A stretch of 64,000 bases of DNA, from positions 33,204 to 97,203 of the forward strand of contig JAKASO010000005.1 of NCBI GenBank assembly GCA_021818985.1, in the 5' to 3' direction. The position numbers and the translations under genes are program-made. The stretch is from a bacterium. GTDB lineage: Bacteria > SZUA-79 > Acidulodesulfobacterales > Acidulodesulfobacteraceae. Within the stretch, counting starts at the first letter, position 1. Each line of letters starts with the position of its first letter. A model generated the notes under the pieces. That model saw nothing but the letters and a program-made list of their open reading frames with translations. It was not told where the DNA came from and did no database searches. Below are positions 9,306 through 19,247 of this stretch, in pieces.

Positions 9306-10237
9306 GGACTTTTTCTTCCGGCTTGCCGGATACCAGGTTGGACATTTTTCTAACAAAAAATATCGCTGGTTCTAGCAGGTCTTTTATTAAAAAATTAATC
9401 AGGGACGGCAAAGTAAGCGTAAACGGCTCGATAATAAACAAACCTTCTTATCAGGTTAGATGCGGTTCGTTAATAAGTGCAGATGAACCCTATATTAAAA
9501 AGGGAGAATTAAAACCTTACGATTTCCATATAGATATACTGTTTGAAGATGAGTGGGTCGCCCTTATCTATAAACCAGCAGGGATTAGCGTTCACCCTTC
9601 CAAGGGGGAATATGAAAAAACATTGGTAAACGCTTTAGTCGGCAAGATACCTAATCTATCGGGAATAGGGGGAGTCGAAAGGCCCGGCATTGTCCACAGG
9701 TTGGATAAAAACACCTCTGGCATTATGCTGATAGCAAAAAACGACTTCTCCCACAACGAATTAACAAGACAGTTTAAAGAAAGGGAAATTAAGAAAACTT
9801 ACATTGCCGTAGTTTACGGAATATTATCCGAAAAAAATGGTAAAATAGAAGGGTTTATCGAAAGAGACGCTAAAAATAAAATTAAAATGAGGCTATCTAA
9901 ACACTCCGGTAAATATTCCGTTACAGGCTTTAGGACAATAAAGACAATAAACGATACGGCAACACTTTTAGAAATAACCCCCCTTACAGGAAGGACCCAT
10001 CAGATAAGGGTTTCAATGTCTGAAGCCGGCCATGCAATAGTCGGCGATAAGATTTATAAAGCAAGTAATATTTTTGGTGGAAGCAAACTTGAACGTTTGA
10101 ATTTTGTCAAAAGGCAGATGCTTCATGCGTACAGCATAACTTTTTATCACCCGCAAACAAAAGAACAACTGACCTTTACGGCAAATGTTCCTGAAGATAT
10201 GTTATGGGCGGTGCAAGACACGGAATTTGCCTTATAA
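9296..10237 (+). CDS. rluD: RluA-family 23S rRNA pseudouridine synthase (RluD-like)
   Basis: The enzyme isomerises uridines to pseudouridine in 23S rRNA. The 313-residue protein has an N-terminal S4 RNA-binding domain (about 10-75) and a catalytic domain with HRLDKNTSG near residue 135, containing the catalytic Asp. GRTHQIRVSMSEAGH follows later. The ATG at 9296 lies inside the end of gpmI, with AGGA eight bases upstream. RluA-family paralogues are hard to separate by eye, so RluD is the likeliest name rather than certain. Confidence 0.88.
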   Translation: MGVRTFSSGLPDTRLDIFLTKNIAGSSRSFIKKLIRDGKVSVNGSIINKPSYQVRCGSLISADEPYIKKGELKPYDFHIDILFEDEWVALIYKPAGISVHPSKGEYEKTLVNALVGKIPNLSGIGGVERPGIVHRLDKNTSGIMLIAKNDFSHNELTRQFKEREIKKTYIAVVYGILSEKNGKIEGFIERDAKNKIKMRLSKHSGKYSVTGFRTIKTINDTATLLEITPLTGRTHQIRVSMSEAGHAIVGDKIYKASNIFGGSKLERLNFVKRQMLHAYSITFYHPQTKEQLTFTANVPEDMLWAVQDTEFAL

Positions 10238-10308
10238 ATTAATAAATTATAATATTGTTCCAAATCCGGATTTAGAATTTTCTATCGCAAAATTAAGGTA
10301 TTGTTAAA

Positions 10309-11058
10309 ATGCTTGACGGATATAAATATAACTTGGGACTTAAAAAACTAAAAGACGTCCCGGCGGTCTATGGATTTTTGGATAACTCGATAGATTTTAA
10401 ATCAGGCGAACCTGGCGGAAGAATGCAGTTAAAAAATATGCTAACCTCTAATTTCAACGGTGCTAATTTCGAGATATTGGAACTTGAGCAAATTCATGGG
10501 AGCAAAATAATCAATATTAAACAAAATAATTACGATCCTTTAAGTCAGCCGCAAGCCGATGGTTTCGTCACGGGACGGAGCGGGCTTCTGCTTTGCATAA
10601 AAACAGCAGACTGTATTCCCGTGCTATTTTACGATAAATCTGTTGAAATGGTAGCCGCGCTGCATTGCGGTTGGAGAGGACTATTTGACGGCATAATTTT
10701 TAATTTCGGAAGCATATTAAAGAATTCATACGGCTTAAGTCTTAAAAATACCGTTGCAATGATAGGACCTTCGATCTGCAAAAACTGCTATGAGGTAAAA
10801 AAAGATTTTTACAATAACTTTATAAATAAAGATCCCGGTAATAAAAACTTTTTTAACGGCTTTTCTCATGATAAAAACGGATTTTTATTTGACCTTAAAG
10901 AGCTCCTCAAAAACCATCTGATAGGAACAAGTTTTGAAAAAAACAATATCTATGATATAAATATATGTAACTATGAAGATCATAACTTCTTCAGCTTTAG
11001 AAGGGACAGGACAGATTCAAGGTTTGTTTCGTTTATAGGACTTATGATGTCTCGGTAA
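10309..11058 (+). CDS. pgeF: Peptidoglycan editing factor PgeF / polyphenol oxidase family protein
   Basis: This family (formerly YfiH, DUF152) is linked to removal of mis-incorporated serine in peptidoglycan. Members show polyphenol oxidase or purine nucleoside phosphorylase activity in vitro. The 249-residue product has the conserved blocks EQIHGSKI, ADGFVTG, KTADCIPVLFYD, ALHCGWRGL and GPSICKNCYEV, supplying the zinc-binding His and Cys residues, and ends with the usual NFFSFRRD. Its normal length and intact motifs suggest a working enzyme. It lies between rluD and coaE. Confidence 0.9.
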   Translation: MLDGYKYNLGLKKLKDVPAVYGFLDNSIDFKSGEPGGRMQLKNMLTSNFNGANFEILELEQIHGSKIINIKQNNYDPLSQPQADGFVTGRSGLLLCIKTADCIPVLFYDKSVEMVAALHCGWRGLFDGIIFNFGSILKNSYGLSLKNTVAMIGPSICKNCYEVKKDFYNNFINKDPGNKNFFNGFSHDKNGFLFDLKELLKNHLIGTSFEKNNIYDINICNYEDHNFFSFRRDRTDSRFVSFIGLMMSR

Positions 11059-11085
11059 AATTTACGGGGATTAGTGGGATATTCT

Positions 11086-11109
11086 CATTAACGTATTCAT
11101 TAACGTATT
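11086..11109 (+). repeat. 12-bp perfect tandem duplication before coaE
   Basis: CATTAACGTATT is repeated exactly at 11086-11097 and 11098-11109, one base before the coaE ATG at 11111. It occupies the place where a Shine-Dalgarno would be, and none is visible. Confidence 0.75.
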
Positions 11110-11110
11110 T

Positions 11111-11698
11111 ATGATAAGGGTCGGCTTGACGGGTTCTATAGGCTCCGGAAAAACCACGGTGCTTTCGATGCTGGAAAATGCTGGATTTTTAACAATAAAT
11201 CTTGACGACTTATCAAAATCGTTACTAAAAAAAAATACCCGGGAATATAAAAAAACAGTTGATTTTTTTGGAAAAAACATTTTAAATAAAGAAAAGGAAA
11301 TTGATAGAAAAAAACTTGCAGAAACTATCTTTTCGGATAATTCCAAAAAAACAACATTAGAAAATATAATTTATCCCGCTTTAAGGAGCAAGGTCGAAGA
11401 AATTTTAGCTTCAAACTCAACCGCTTCCGTCGCCATAATCGAAGGGGCTGTTATTTTTGAATCGGGCTACAATCGTTATGTGGATAAGATCATCCTTGTC
11501 ATCTGCGATCTTGCAAAAAGATTAGAAAGGTCTTGCAAAAGGTTTAATTACGACGATTTTATAAAGAGGGATAAATATCAGTTAGATCAGTCATATAAAA
11601 TAGCAGAATCAGATTTTATAATTAATAACAGCTATGGCTATAATTTCCTAATTCCCCAAATTCACTTATTGATTAATTTTCTTAACACAACTTATTAA
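11111..11698 (+). CDS. coaE: Dephospho-CoA kinase
   Basis: CoaE phosphorylates the ribose 3' hydroxyl of dephospho-CoA, the last step of coenzyme A synthesis. The 195-residue protein opens MIRVGLTGSIGSGKTT with its P-loop at residues 8-15. It contains NLDDLSK, the LENIIYPALR segment and AIIEGAVIFESG, and ends with the expected DFIINN block. No ribosome binding site is seen; the start follows a 12-bp tandem repeat. Confidence 0.93.
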   Translation: MIRVGLTGSIGSGKTTVLSMLENAGFLTINLDDLSKSLLKKNTREYKKTVDFFGKNILNKEKEIDRKKLAETIFSDNSKKTTLENIIYPALRSKVEEILASNSTASVAIIEGAVIFESGYNRYVDKIILVICDLAKRLERSCKRFNYDDFIKRDKYQLDQSYKIAESDFIINNSYGYNFLIPQIHLLINFLNTTY

Positions 11699-11777
11699 TG
11701 TTAATGCTTAATGCCTGTTAAACAAACTTTTTTTCTTTGTCGTCTATTGTCAGATAATAAAGAAAATTAATGTATTT

Positions 11778-11783
11778 TTGACA
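11778..11783 (+). promoter_or_regulatory. Possible -35 element upstream of the GGDEF gene
   Basis: An exact TTGACA lies 83 bases before the downstream gene, but only a poor -10 (TATCCT at a 15-base spacing) follows. A 10-bp perfect tandem repeat (AAATATATCA, 11811-11820 and 11821-11830) follows it. Confidence 0.3.
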
Positions 11784-11865
11784 TAGGCTCTTAATTTATA
11801 TCCTCTTAAAAAATATATCAAAATATATCACAAAATAATGAAAAACGGAGATTTTATCTATTATT

Positions 11866-12876
11866 ATGAATATGAAAGAAGAAACGACCTTGCAGGATCT
11901 TAGCTATAAATTTATACAGGAATTGATAAAATTCGCGCATGGTAAAAATACCGAAGAGATTTTTCATTTTGTCAGTATCAATCTTGAACGTATTTTCGGC
12001 GCTACCGCTACCATGTACTTATACAAAAAAACCAACCAGAATGAAGTAAAAGTAAAAAACTCAAAGGGATTTTCACACGAATACATAAAACATTTTCAAA
12101 ACAATCCCCCTTTAGAATTATTAAATTCTATTGAAAAATCTGCCGGATCAATATATATTGATTTCGAAAAAGAACCCGAAAAAGCAAGCCTGTATAAATT
12201 TGAATATGAAGATATAAAAGAACTGTATATCGCTCCAATAAGAATCAGCCGTGATTTTCTACTCGTTGCAATAATATGCACGGTAAAAAGCTTTAAAAAT
12301 CTTGGATTAGATAAACATGCCGCTTTTGATACGCTTTTTGCCATTTTGGAGTTTATTACCAATTCAAACAGTTGTGCAGAACTCCTGAGGGAATCCTCCT
12401 ATAATATTGACATTGTTTCCGAACTCTATAATTTTAAGTATTTCCATGAAAGATTATATCAGGAAATCCAAAGGGCGATCATAGAAAAGGGTTATCTTTC
12501 GATAGCCCTACTGTCGCTTAATCATTTAAACGAATTTAACTCGGTATTCGGCCATATAGCGGGAGACAGAAGCATCCGCTTGATAGGCGATGCAGTTAGA
12601 AAATATATAAGAAATTTCGATACCGCCGCAAGATACGGGAACAAGGTTATAATATACTTTCCGAACTTAAATAAAACCGATATAAAAAATATTATAAAAA
12701 ATATTATTTTGGAAATAAAAACCATATTTAAGAACGAGTTTGCTAGCGACATACTTTCAATGAACGGCGGCGTGGCTGAGTTTCCATCGGACGGGGATAA
12801 TGAAAGGATTATTCTGGATCTTGCCGAATCAAGGTTAACGGAAGCAAAAAGAAATAGCGGATGGAGTGTAATTTAA
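11866..12876 (+). CDS. GAF-like plus degenerate GGDEF domain protein
   Basis: GGDEF domains normally make cyclic di-GMP. This 336-residue protein has an N-terminal region like a GAF sensor domain (about 25-170) and a C-terminal GGDEF-fold domain (about 180-336). The latter keeps the [23 protein letters not shown] substrate-side helix region in recognisable form. The active-site loop that should read GGDEF reads YGNKV, and the following residues are hydrophobic, so catalysis is unlikely. It may be a sensor or c-di-GMP binding relic. No signal peptide or membrane segment is seen. It sits 22 bases before rho. Confidence 0.75.
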   Translation: MNMKEETTLQDLSYKFIQELIKFAHGKNTEEIFHFVSINLERIFGATATMYLYKKTNQNEVKVKNSKGFSHEYIKHFQNNPPLELLNSIEKSAGSIYIDFEKEPEKASLYKFEYEDIKELYIAPIRISRDFLLVAIICTVKSFKNLGLDKHAAFDTLFAILEFITNSNSCAELLRESSYNIDIVSELYNFKYFHERLYQEIQRAIIEKGYLSIALLSLNHLNEFNSVFGHIAGDRSIRLIGDAVRKYIRNFDTAARYGNKVIIYFPNLNKTDIKNIIKNIILEIKTIFKNEFASDILSMNGGVAEFPSDGDNERIILDLAESRLTEAKRNSGWSVI

Positions 12877-12898
12877 TCAATTTAAAAAAGAGGACATT

Positions 12899-14170
12899 AT
12901 GAACATGAACATTAAAGAATTATCTACAAAAAAAATTTCCGAACTGATGCAAATAGCAAAAGAATACAGCATCGAAGGAGCATCGGGAATGCGCAAGCAG
13001 GATCTTATATATGCGCTCTTGCAAGCTGAAACCGAAAAAAACCAGCAGGCGGAAAAAAACGGTCTTATAACGGGCGAGGGCGTCCTTGAGATCCTTCCTG
13101 ACCAGTATGGATTTCTAAGATCTTTAGAATCTAACTATCTGCATGGACCTGACGATATTTATGTTTCCCCGTCGCAGATCAGAAAATTCGGTCTTAGAAC
13201 CGGCGATACGGTAAGAGGAATGATTAGACCTCCTAAAGACAATGAAAGGTTTTATGCCTTATTAAAGGTGGAAAGCGTTAATTTCGAGGATCCGGAAGTC
13301 GCCAAAGAGAAGATCCTTTTTGATAATCTAACCCCGCTATACCCGCAGAAAAAAATAAAATTGGAATATGACCCAAAAAATTTATCTACAAGATTAATGG
13401 ATCTTCTTATTCCGATTGGTATGGGTCAAAGAGCACTGATAGTAGCCCCTCCTAGAACTGGAAAAACCATGCTGTTAAAAGACATCGCACATGCCATAAA
13501 TGCAAACCATAAAGAGATATTTCTGATAGTGCTTTTAATTGACGAAAGACCCGAAGAAGTTACGGATATGCAAAGGTCCGTGAATGCGGAGGTAATAAGT
13601 TCAACATTTGACGAACCGCCGCAAAGACATATTCAAATTGCTGAAATTGTTATAGAAAAGGCAAAGAGATTAGTCGAACACCAAAAAGACGTCGTTATCC
13701 TTCTGGATTCCATAACAAGGCTTGCCAGAGCTTATAATGTTACTATACCATCTTCCGGAAAGGTTCTTTCTGGCGGCGTGGATTCCAACGCCCTCCATAA
13801 ACCGAAAAGGTTTTTTGGAGCCGCAAGAAATATCGAGGAAGGAGGAAGCCTTACCATAATTGCAACGGCGCTGATAGATACCGGTTCGAGAATGGACGAG
13901 GTTATCTTTGAAGAGTTTAAAGGAACGGGAAATCTTGAGGTAAATTTAGACCGGAAACTTGCGGAAAAGAGGATTTTCCCTGCAATAGACATCAGCAAAT
14001 CCGGAACCAGAAAAGAAGAACTGCTTTTAGATAAAGACCAGCTCAAAAAAACATGGGTTTTAAGAAAGGTTTTATCGCAAATGGATACATCCGATACAAT
14101 GGAATTTTTGATAGAAAAAATAAAGAATACCAAAACAAATGCAGAATTTTTAAGCCTGATGAACCAGTAA
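12899..14170 (+). CDS. rho: Transcription termination factor Rho
   Basis: Rho is a hexameric RNA helicase that ends transcription. The 423-residue product has the standard parts: an N-terminal helical Rho_N (about 1-48), an RNA-binding cold-shock fold with [13 protein letters not shown] (about 60-130), the P-loop APPRTGKT near 183, the Walker B region [16 protein letters not shown], and SGGVDSNAL. The Shine-Dalgarno AGAGGA lies five bases before the ATG. Its last 21 bases overlap the end of waaA on the other strand. Confidence 0.97.
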   Translation: MNMNIKELSTKKISELMQIAKEYSIEGASGMRKQDLIYALLQAETEKNQQAEKNGLITGEGVLEILPDQYGFLRSLESNYLHGPDDIYVSPSQIRKFGLRTGDTVRGMIRPPKDNERFYALLKVESVNFEDPEVAKEKILFDNLTPLYPQKKIKLEYDPKNLSTRLMDLLIPIGMGQRALIVAPPRTGKTMLLKDIAHAINANHKEIFLIVLLIDERPEEVTDMQRSVNAEVISSTFDEPPQRHIQIAEIVIEKAKRLVEHQKDVVILLDSITRLARAYNVTIPSSGKVLSGGVDSNALHKPKRFFGAARNIEEGGSLTIIATALIDTGSRMDEVIFEEFKGTGNLEVNLDRKLAEKRIFPAIDISKSGTRKEELLLDKDQLKKTWVLRKVLSQMDTSDTMEFLIEKIKNTKTNAEFLSLMNQ

Positions 14171-15472
14171 ATCGGAAATCAAATTAACGTTTTTGAGCGA
14201 AGAGCCTCTGTTTATCGAAATAAGTTTTTGCCCATTGATCGCAGCCTTAAGACTTGCATTTTCATCATAAAGAAATAAAGAAACAGCTTCATAAAGTTCA
14301 TTAAAATCTTTCACCATAATCCCTGTATTCTTTGAAATTATTTCATCCGCTATTTCCTGGAAATTATATATATATTTTCCAAAAATAACCGGTTTTCCGA
14401 AAAACAAAGGCTCCAGAAGGTTATGGCCGCCAAAATTTACCATGCTTCCTCCTACAAATGCAACACTGGCAAGACTGTAAAGTTTACTTAAAACGCCGAC
14501 CTCATCCACTATTATTAAACATTTTTTAGAACCGGCATTGTTTATATGCGGAAGCTGCGACAATTTAATAAAGGGCAGCTTATAGGTATTTAAAATTAAC
14601 GCTTCGACATATTTGACTCTTTCCGGATGCCTTGGCGCAAGAATAAGTTTAATATTTTTCCCATTCTTTTCGGTCAGTTTTAAAAATGCGTCCAGAACTA
14701 ATTTCTCTTCCCCTTCATGGGTGCTTCCAGCCACTATAACTTTATCGGTTTCAAGAATGATATTCATCAATGATCCATAAATAATCGCTTCTTTTTTAAG
14801 TTTTTCTATATCTTCCGGCTGGGCGCCATCAAACTTCATATTACCTGTAACTACAATGTTATTTCTTCTTACGCCTAACTTCAAAAACCTCTCCAAATAA
14901 CTTTCTGAAATGCAGGCAGCCAGATCAATATCCTTAAAAACATAGTTAAAAAAGGCTTTTAATCTAAGATAAGTTCTGTATGAGCTTTCGGATAATCTGG
15001 CATTAACTATAAAAACTGGTATTCCTTTGTTTTTCATTATACGAATTAAGTTCGGCCAGATTTCGGTTTCAATAGAAATAAAACATGAGGGACGGGCCGA
15101 TCTTACGGCTATTTCAGCCGAAAACATAAAATCGTAAGGAAAATAAAAAATATGCTCAACGGCATCCTTAAGATTTGCTTTTGCATACCGATAACCTGTT
15201 TTTGTAACAACGGAAAGATAAACCGGTTTTTTAGTTGCCTCACGAAGCAATTTTATAAAATTTATCGAGGCGCTCACCTCGCCTATCGAAACCGCATGAA
15301 CCCATATCCCGCCGTCAGTCTTGATCTTATCCTTAAAATATGGAAAAATCTTTCCAAAAAAACCTGCCGACCTTTTATCTTTTTTTAAATAAAAAAAAAG
15401 CATAACTATTACAAAAAAAGGCAGCAAAATAAACAAAAGCAGATTATATATAAAAAAATAAAATGACCTCAT
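14150..15472 (-). CDS. waaA: 3-deoxy-D-manno-octulosonic acid (Kdo) transferase
   Basis: WaaA adds Kdo from CMP-Kdo to lipid IVA at the inner face of the cytoplasmic membrane. The 440-residue protein has an N-terminal membrane anchor (about 5-28) and a GT-B glycosyltransferase fold. Family signatures include [54 protein letters not shown] and [15 protein letters not shown]. It overlaps msbA by four bases (ATGA). It is the last gene of the LPS operon and runs tail-to-tail into rho. Whether it adds one, two or three Kdo residues cannot be told. Confidence 0.94.
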   Translation of the reverse strand: MRSFYFFIYNLLLFILLPFFVIVMLFFYLKKDKRSAGFFGKIFPYFKDKIKTDGGIWVHAVSIGEVSASINFIKLLREATKKPVYLSVVTKTGYRYAKANLKDAVEHIFYFPYDFMFSAEIAVRSARPSCFISIETEIWPNLIRIMKNKGIPVFIVNARLSESSYRTYLRLKAFFNYVFKDIDLAACISESYLERFLKLGVRRNNIVVTGNMKFDGAQPEDIEKLKKEAIIYGSLMNIILETDKVIVAGSTHEGEEKLVLDAFLKLTEKNGKNIKLILAPRHPERVKYVEALILNTYKLPFIKLSQLPHINNAGSKKCLIIVDEVGVLSKLYSLASVAFVGGSMVNFGGHNLLEPLFFGKPVIFGKYIYNFQEIADEIISKNTGIMVKDFNELYEAVSLFLYDENASLKAAINGQKLISINRGSSLKNVNLISDLLVHQA

Positions 15473-17217
15473 AACATTTGCTTAACAAGAAGATTTTTGT
15501 AGATGCCGTCAAGATCAAGCAATTCTTCATGAGTTCCCTTTTCAAGAATTTCACCCTTCTCAAGAACATAGATCGTATCAACATTTTTAACGGTGGAAAG
15601 CCTGTGGGCGATAATTATGGCGATTTTGTCGCTGCAAAGCGAAAAAAGGGCTTTCTGAATATACCTTTCGGATTCCGTGTCAAGCGATGCCGTCGCTTCA
15701 TCAAGTATAAGAATTGGAGCATTTTTTAAAAATGCCCGCGCCATTAGTATCCTCTGTTTCTCGCCTCCGGAAAGCCTTAATCCTGCTTCGTCAACTATCG
15801 TGTCGTATCCTTGCGGCAGGTTCATAATAAAATCATGAGCATACGCTAACTTTGCGGCATTTATTATATTATCAATACCGGCATCGGGACTGCCATAAGA
15901 TATATTAAATTTTACGGATTCATTAAACAGGACGACCTGCTGGGAAACAAAAGAGATATTAGCCCTTAATTCTTTTAAATTAAAAGAATTTATATTTAAT
16001 TCGTTTATTAAGATATTTCCGCTGCTGGGACTGTAAAACCTTGGAATAAGCATCGATATGGTGCTTTTGCCGGCGCCTGAGCGCCCTACTATTGCAGCAA
16101 TGCGACCCTTTTCGACCGATATATTTATATTTTTAAGGTCATAACCATTTTTTATGTTGTAACTAAAATAAATGTTCTTCATCTCTAATTTTTGAATATT
16201 TTCAGGAAATCTGACACCCCCAGAGACCTCTTCGGAAGGACCGTCTATTATATCAAATACCCTGGTTCCAGCCGCAATCCCTTCCTGAACGGTGTTATTA
16301 AGGCGTGAAAGACTTTTTACCGGCTCATAAAGCAAAAGAATTGCCGTTAAAAATGAAAAGAAATTCCCAGGGGCATAACCAAATTTTATAACCTGATAAC
16401 CCCCTATAAAAATAATTGCTGCAACTGAGATGCCGCCGATAAGTTCAACGAACGGCACCGTTAGTCCCCTTATTTTTGTCATTCTCATTAAAAACTTATA
16501 TAGGTTATCAGAACGTTTATTGAACCTTTTTACTTCAAAATCCTGCATATTATAAGCCTTAACCATCCTTAAGCCGGCAATGGTCTCATCAAGGAATTTA
16601 GTAATGTTTCCAACCTCGTTTTGAGTATCTACGCTTGTCTTTCTTGTTTTTTTTCCTAAAAATGATACCGGAATGATTGCAATAGGAAAAAGAACAAAAA
16701 CTACTATAGCAAGATAAAAATCCATATAAATAATAACGCCGAGCAGCATAATAACGGTAAGTACGTCTTTCATAACCGCACTAACGGCGTCTGCAACAGT
16801 CCTCTGAACAAGGTTTATATCGTAAATTATCCTTGCAATCAGCACGCCAGTCGGGATCTTGTTTAATACAGAAACAGGGTAATTTACAATTGCCTTGTAA
16901 ACATCGTTTCTAAGCGTTCTGATGATATTTTGCCCTACAGAACCCGTATAATAAACCTCCATATAATAAAAAATCCCTTTAACAATAAAGATACCAACTA
17001 CCAACATGGGGATAAAAATCAGCTGTGCGACATTTTTTGATATAAATATATCGTTTATAAGAGGCTTTACGATATAAGCAAGCACGGCCGTAAGAAGCGA
17101 AACTACGCTCATGCTCACCATTGCAAATATCATCTGCTTTTTATACGGATAGACGTATGAAAAAAGCCTTTTAAGAACACTCCATGAACTTTTTTTACCG
17201 CCAATTTTATTGTTCAT
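15469..17217 (-). CDS. msbA: Lipid A export ABC transporter MsbA
   Basis: MsbA flips lipid A-core across the inner membrane using ATP. The 582-residue half-transporter has six membrane helices (about 25-325) and an ATPase domain with Walker A GRSGAGKST, signature LSGGEKQR, Walker B ILILDEATASLD and the IAHRLSTV switch. Position between lpxB and waaA favours lipid A as substrate over other exporters of this family. The region just before its start is almost pure AT. Confidence 0.9.
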   Translation of the reverse strand: MNNKIGGKKSSWSVLKRLFSYVYPYKKQMIFAMVSMSVVSLLTAVLAYIVKPLINDIFISKNVAQLIFIPMLVVGIFIVKGIFYYMEVYYTGSVGQNIIRTLRNDVYKAIVNYPVSVLNKIPTGVLIARIIYDINLVQRTVADAVSAVMKDVLTVIMLLGVIIYMDFYLAIVVFVLFPIAIIPVSFLGKKTRKTSVDTQNEVGNITKFLDETIAGLRMVKAYNMQDFEVKRFNKRSDNLYKFLMRMTKIRGLTVPFVELIGGISVAAIIFIGGYQVIKFGYAPGNFFSFLTAILLLYEPVKSLSRLNNTVQEGIAAGTRVFDIIDGPSEEVSGGVRFPENIQKLEMKNIYFSYNIKNGYDLKNINISVEKGRIAAIVGRSGAGKSTISMLIPRFYSPSSGNILINELNINSFNLKELRANISFVSQQVVLFNESVKFNISYGSPDAGIDNIINAAKLAYAHDFIMNLPQGYDTIVDEAGLRLSGGEKQRILMARAFLKNAPILILDEATASLDTESERYIQKALFSLCSDKIAIIIAHRLSTVKNVDTIYVLEKGEILEKGTHEELLDLDGIYKNLLVKQML

Positions 17218-17265
17218 ATATTTATATATTTTATATATTTATTAATTTATTATTCTTAGCTATTG

Positions 17266-18402
17266 TCATAAGAATTTTTTTTCAAGAATGATAGCGGCGG
17301 CTGTTTTATAAGGGTCATTTTTAGTCTTTAAAGATAATATAACGCTTTCTATTTCGATTAAAACCCTTTTTTTATACTTTTCATCCTCTAAATATTTCAC
17401 TATTTCATTATAAACATTGTCCGGTTTAAAGTTTTTTTGAATGAATTCCGGCACAATCTGCCTTCCGGCTAAAATATTTATTAATCCAATATATTTCAGC
17501 CTGACAAGTATTTTTGCCAAAACATAGCTCAGATAATTAAGAGAATATATTATGATTACAGGCTTATTATAAAAGGCGGCTTCAAGCGAAGCAGTGCCGG
17601 ATGCGACGACTATGACATCGCTTTCGGAAAATGCTTCGCCCGTCATATCGGTTATCCGGTAACAACTTTCCTGTAATTTTGCTTTAGATAATTTATCAAT
17701 CAGATAAGATTTATCAATCCCTTTTTTAAAAGGAAATATGAAAAAAGCGCGTGGATAGCGTAACCTGATAAGTTCAATCGTTTTTATAATCTTAAGACTG
17801 TGATGCTTTAATTCAGCGCTTCTTGAACCCGGCAAAAAGGATATAACCGGATATTTTTGTTCGCTTTTTATAACCGGACGATCTTTTTTTGTTATCGTAT
17901 TTGTGATGTTTTGAAGCGGATTACCGGCATAATAGGCATCAATCCCTTTGTTTTTATACATCTGAAGTTCAAAAGGAAAAATAAGAATAACAAGATTGAC
18001 GTATTTTTTTATAAAATTTATTCTTTTATACCTTGAAGCCCATATTTTAGGGGGAATATAGTAAACTATGGGGATATTCATCGAGTTAGCCAACTTTGCA
18101 ATCTTAAAATTAAAGGTAGGAAAATCCACAAGTATGACAATATCCGGTCTATTAGCCCTTATCCAGCCGGATACATTTTTTAATGCTGATCTTATGGTTT
18201 TAAGTCTAAACAATACCTCTGTAAAGCCCATTACAGATAGTTCGCCTATACCCGTAATTATCTCCGCCCCTGCCGATCTTAAGTTGTTTCCGCCAACCGC
18301 ATAAAAATATATGTCCGGCCTTAATTCTTTAAGAGCCCGAATAAGACCGGAGGCAAGCCAATCTCCGGAGAGTTCTCCTGTAACAACTAATATTTTTGCC
18401 AC
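17266..18402 (-). CDS. lpxB: Lipid-A-disaccharide synthase
   Basis: LpxB condenses UDP-2,3-diacylglucosamine with lipid X to form the lipid A disaccharide. The 378-residue GT19 enzyme shows ILVVTGELSGDWLAS at the start, GIGELSVMGFTEVL, VDFPTFNFKIA, YYIPPKIWA, LPGSRSAEL and ASGTASLEAAF, all typical. The start is GTG at 18402. It follows lpxI, which supplies lipid X, by 20 bases. Confidence 0.95.
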   Translation of the reverse strand: MAKILVVTGELSGDWLASGLIRALKELRPDIYFYAVGGNNLRSAGAEIITGIGELSVMGFTEVLFRLKTIRSALKNVSGWIRANRPDIVILVDFPTFNFKIAKLANSMNIPIVYYIPPKIWASRYKRINFIKKYVNLVILIFPFELQMYKNKGIDAYYAGNPLQNITNTITKKDRPVIKSEQKYPVISFLPGSRSAELKHHSLKIIKTIELIRLRYPRAFFIFPFKKGIDKSYLIDKLSKAKLQESCYRITDMTGEAFSESDVIVVASGTASLEAAFYNKPVIIIYSLNYLSYVLAKILVRLKYIGLINILAGRQIVPEFIQKNFKPDNVYNEIVKYLEDEKYKKRVLIEIESVILSLKTKNDPYKTAAAIILEKKFL

Positions 18403-18422
18403 TATTGTTCCAAAAAACCACC

Positions 18423-19226
18423 TTACATTATATAAACCGCAATTCCGGCTTCATTCGCCCTTTTAATAAACTCGCCTTTATTTATTATAATCGTGTTTTT
18501 CTCGAATGAAATGCAGGTCGCTTCCACGGATGCCATAGCTTCGATCGTGCTTACCCCGACCGCAGGGACATCAAATCTTAAGTCCTGATCTGGTTTATTG
18601 ACTTTTATAACAACTGCGCCGCCACAAGCAAGTTTTCCACCCCTGATTATGGTTTCGTCCGTCCCTTCAATCGCCTCTACTGCCATTACGGATCTGTCTT
18701 TTACAACGACGGTTTGACCGATATCGGCTCCCGCAATAAGCTTTGCGGTATTAAAACCAAACTCTATATCCTCCATCTCTTTTGATGTGGGCTTCCTGTT
18801 GGAAATAACACCTTTAGTTGAAAATACAGAGGTTATATATTTGGTTTGTTCAACAATCTTCAATCCTTCTTGTTCAAGGAATTGACTTATCGCATTTAAG
18901 ATAGTATCGTCTTTTTTATCTTTAAGCGAAAGAAAGAGCGTTATCGCCTTTAAATCCGGCTTTACCTTTTTAAACATCAACGTTTTCCGTACTTTGCCTG
19001 CCATAATAATTTCGTCCACCTGTTCGGATCTAAAAAATTTTATTAGTTTGCCCAATTCTCCAACACTTACATACGTTATAGAATCCGTATATTCGGATAG
19101 GCTTTTATCTGCTTCTTCTTCTATTGCGCAGACGCAAACGGAAAAGCCTTTTAATTTAAGTTCCTTAACATATATCAAAGGAAATTCGCCGTAACCGGCA
19201 ATAAGCCCTATTTTTTTATTATCCAT
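18423..19226 (-). CDS. lpxI: UDP-2,3-diacylglucosamine diphosphatase LpxI
   Basis: LpxI hydrolyses UDP-2,3-diacylglucosamine to lipid X. It is the alternative to LpxH found in many alpha- and deltaproteobacteria. The 267-residue product has the LpxI pattern: IGLIAGYGEFPLIYVKE, MAGKVRKTLMF, then the catalytic-domain segments ADIGQTVVVKDRSVMAVEAIEGTD, GGAVVIKVNKPDQDLRFDVPAVG and VEATCISFEKNT. It lies exactly between lpxA and lpxB, which supports the assignment. Confidence 0.93.
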   Translation of the reverse strand: MDNKKIGLIAGYGEFPLIYVKELKLKGFSVCVCAIEEEADKSLSEYTDSITYVSVGELGKLIKFFRSEQVDEIIMAGKVRKTLMFKKVKPDLKAITLFLSLKDKKDDTILNAISQFLEQEGLKIVEQTKYITSVFSTKGVISNRKPTSKEMEDIEFGFNTAKLIAGADIGQTVVVKDRSVMAVEAIEGTDETIIRGGKLACGGAVVIKVNKPDQDLRFDVPAVGVSTIEAMASVEATCISFEKNTIIINKGEFIKRANEAGIAVYIM

Positions 19227-19247
19227 TTTATCATACCATAATGAATG

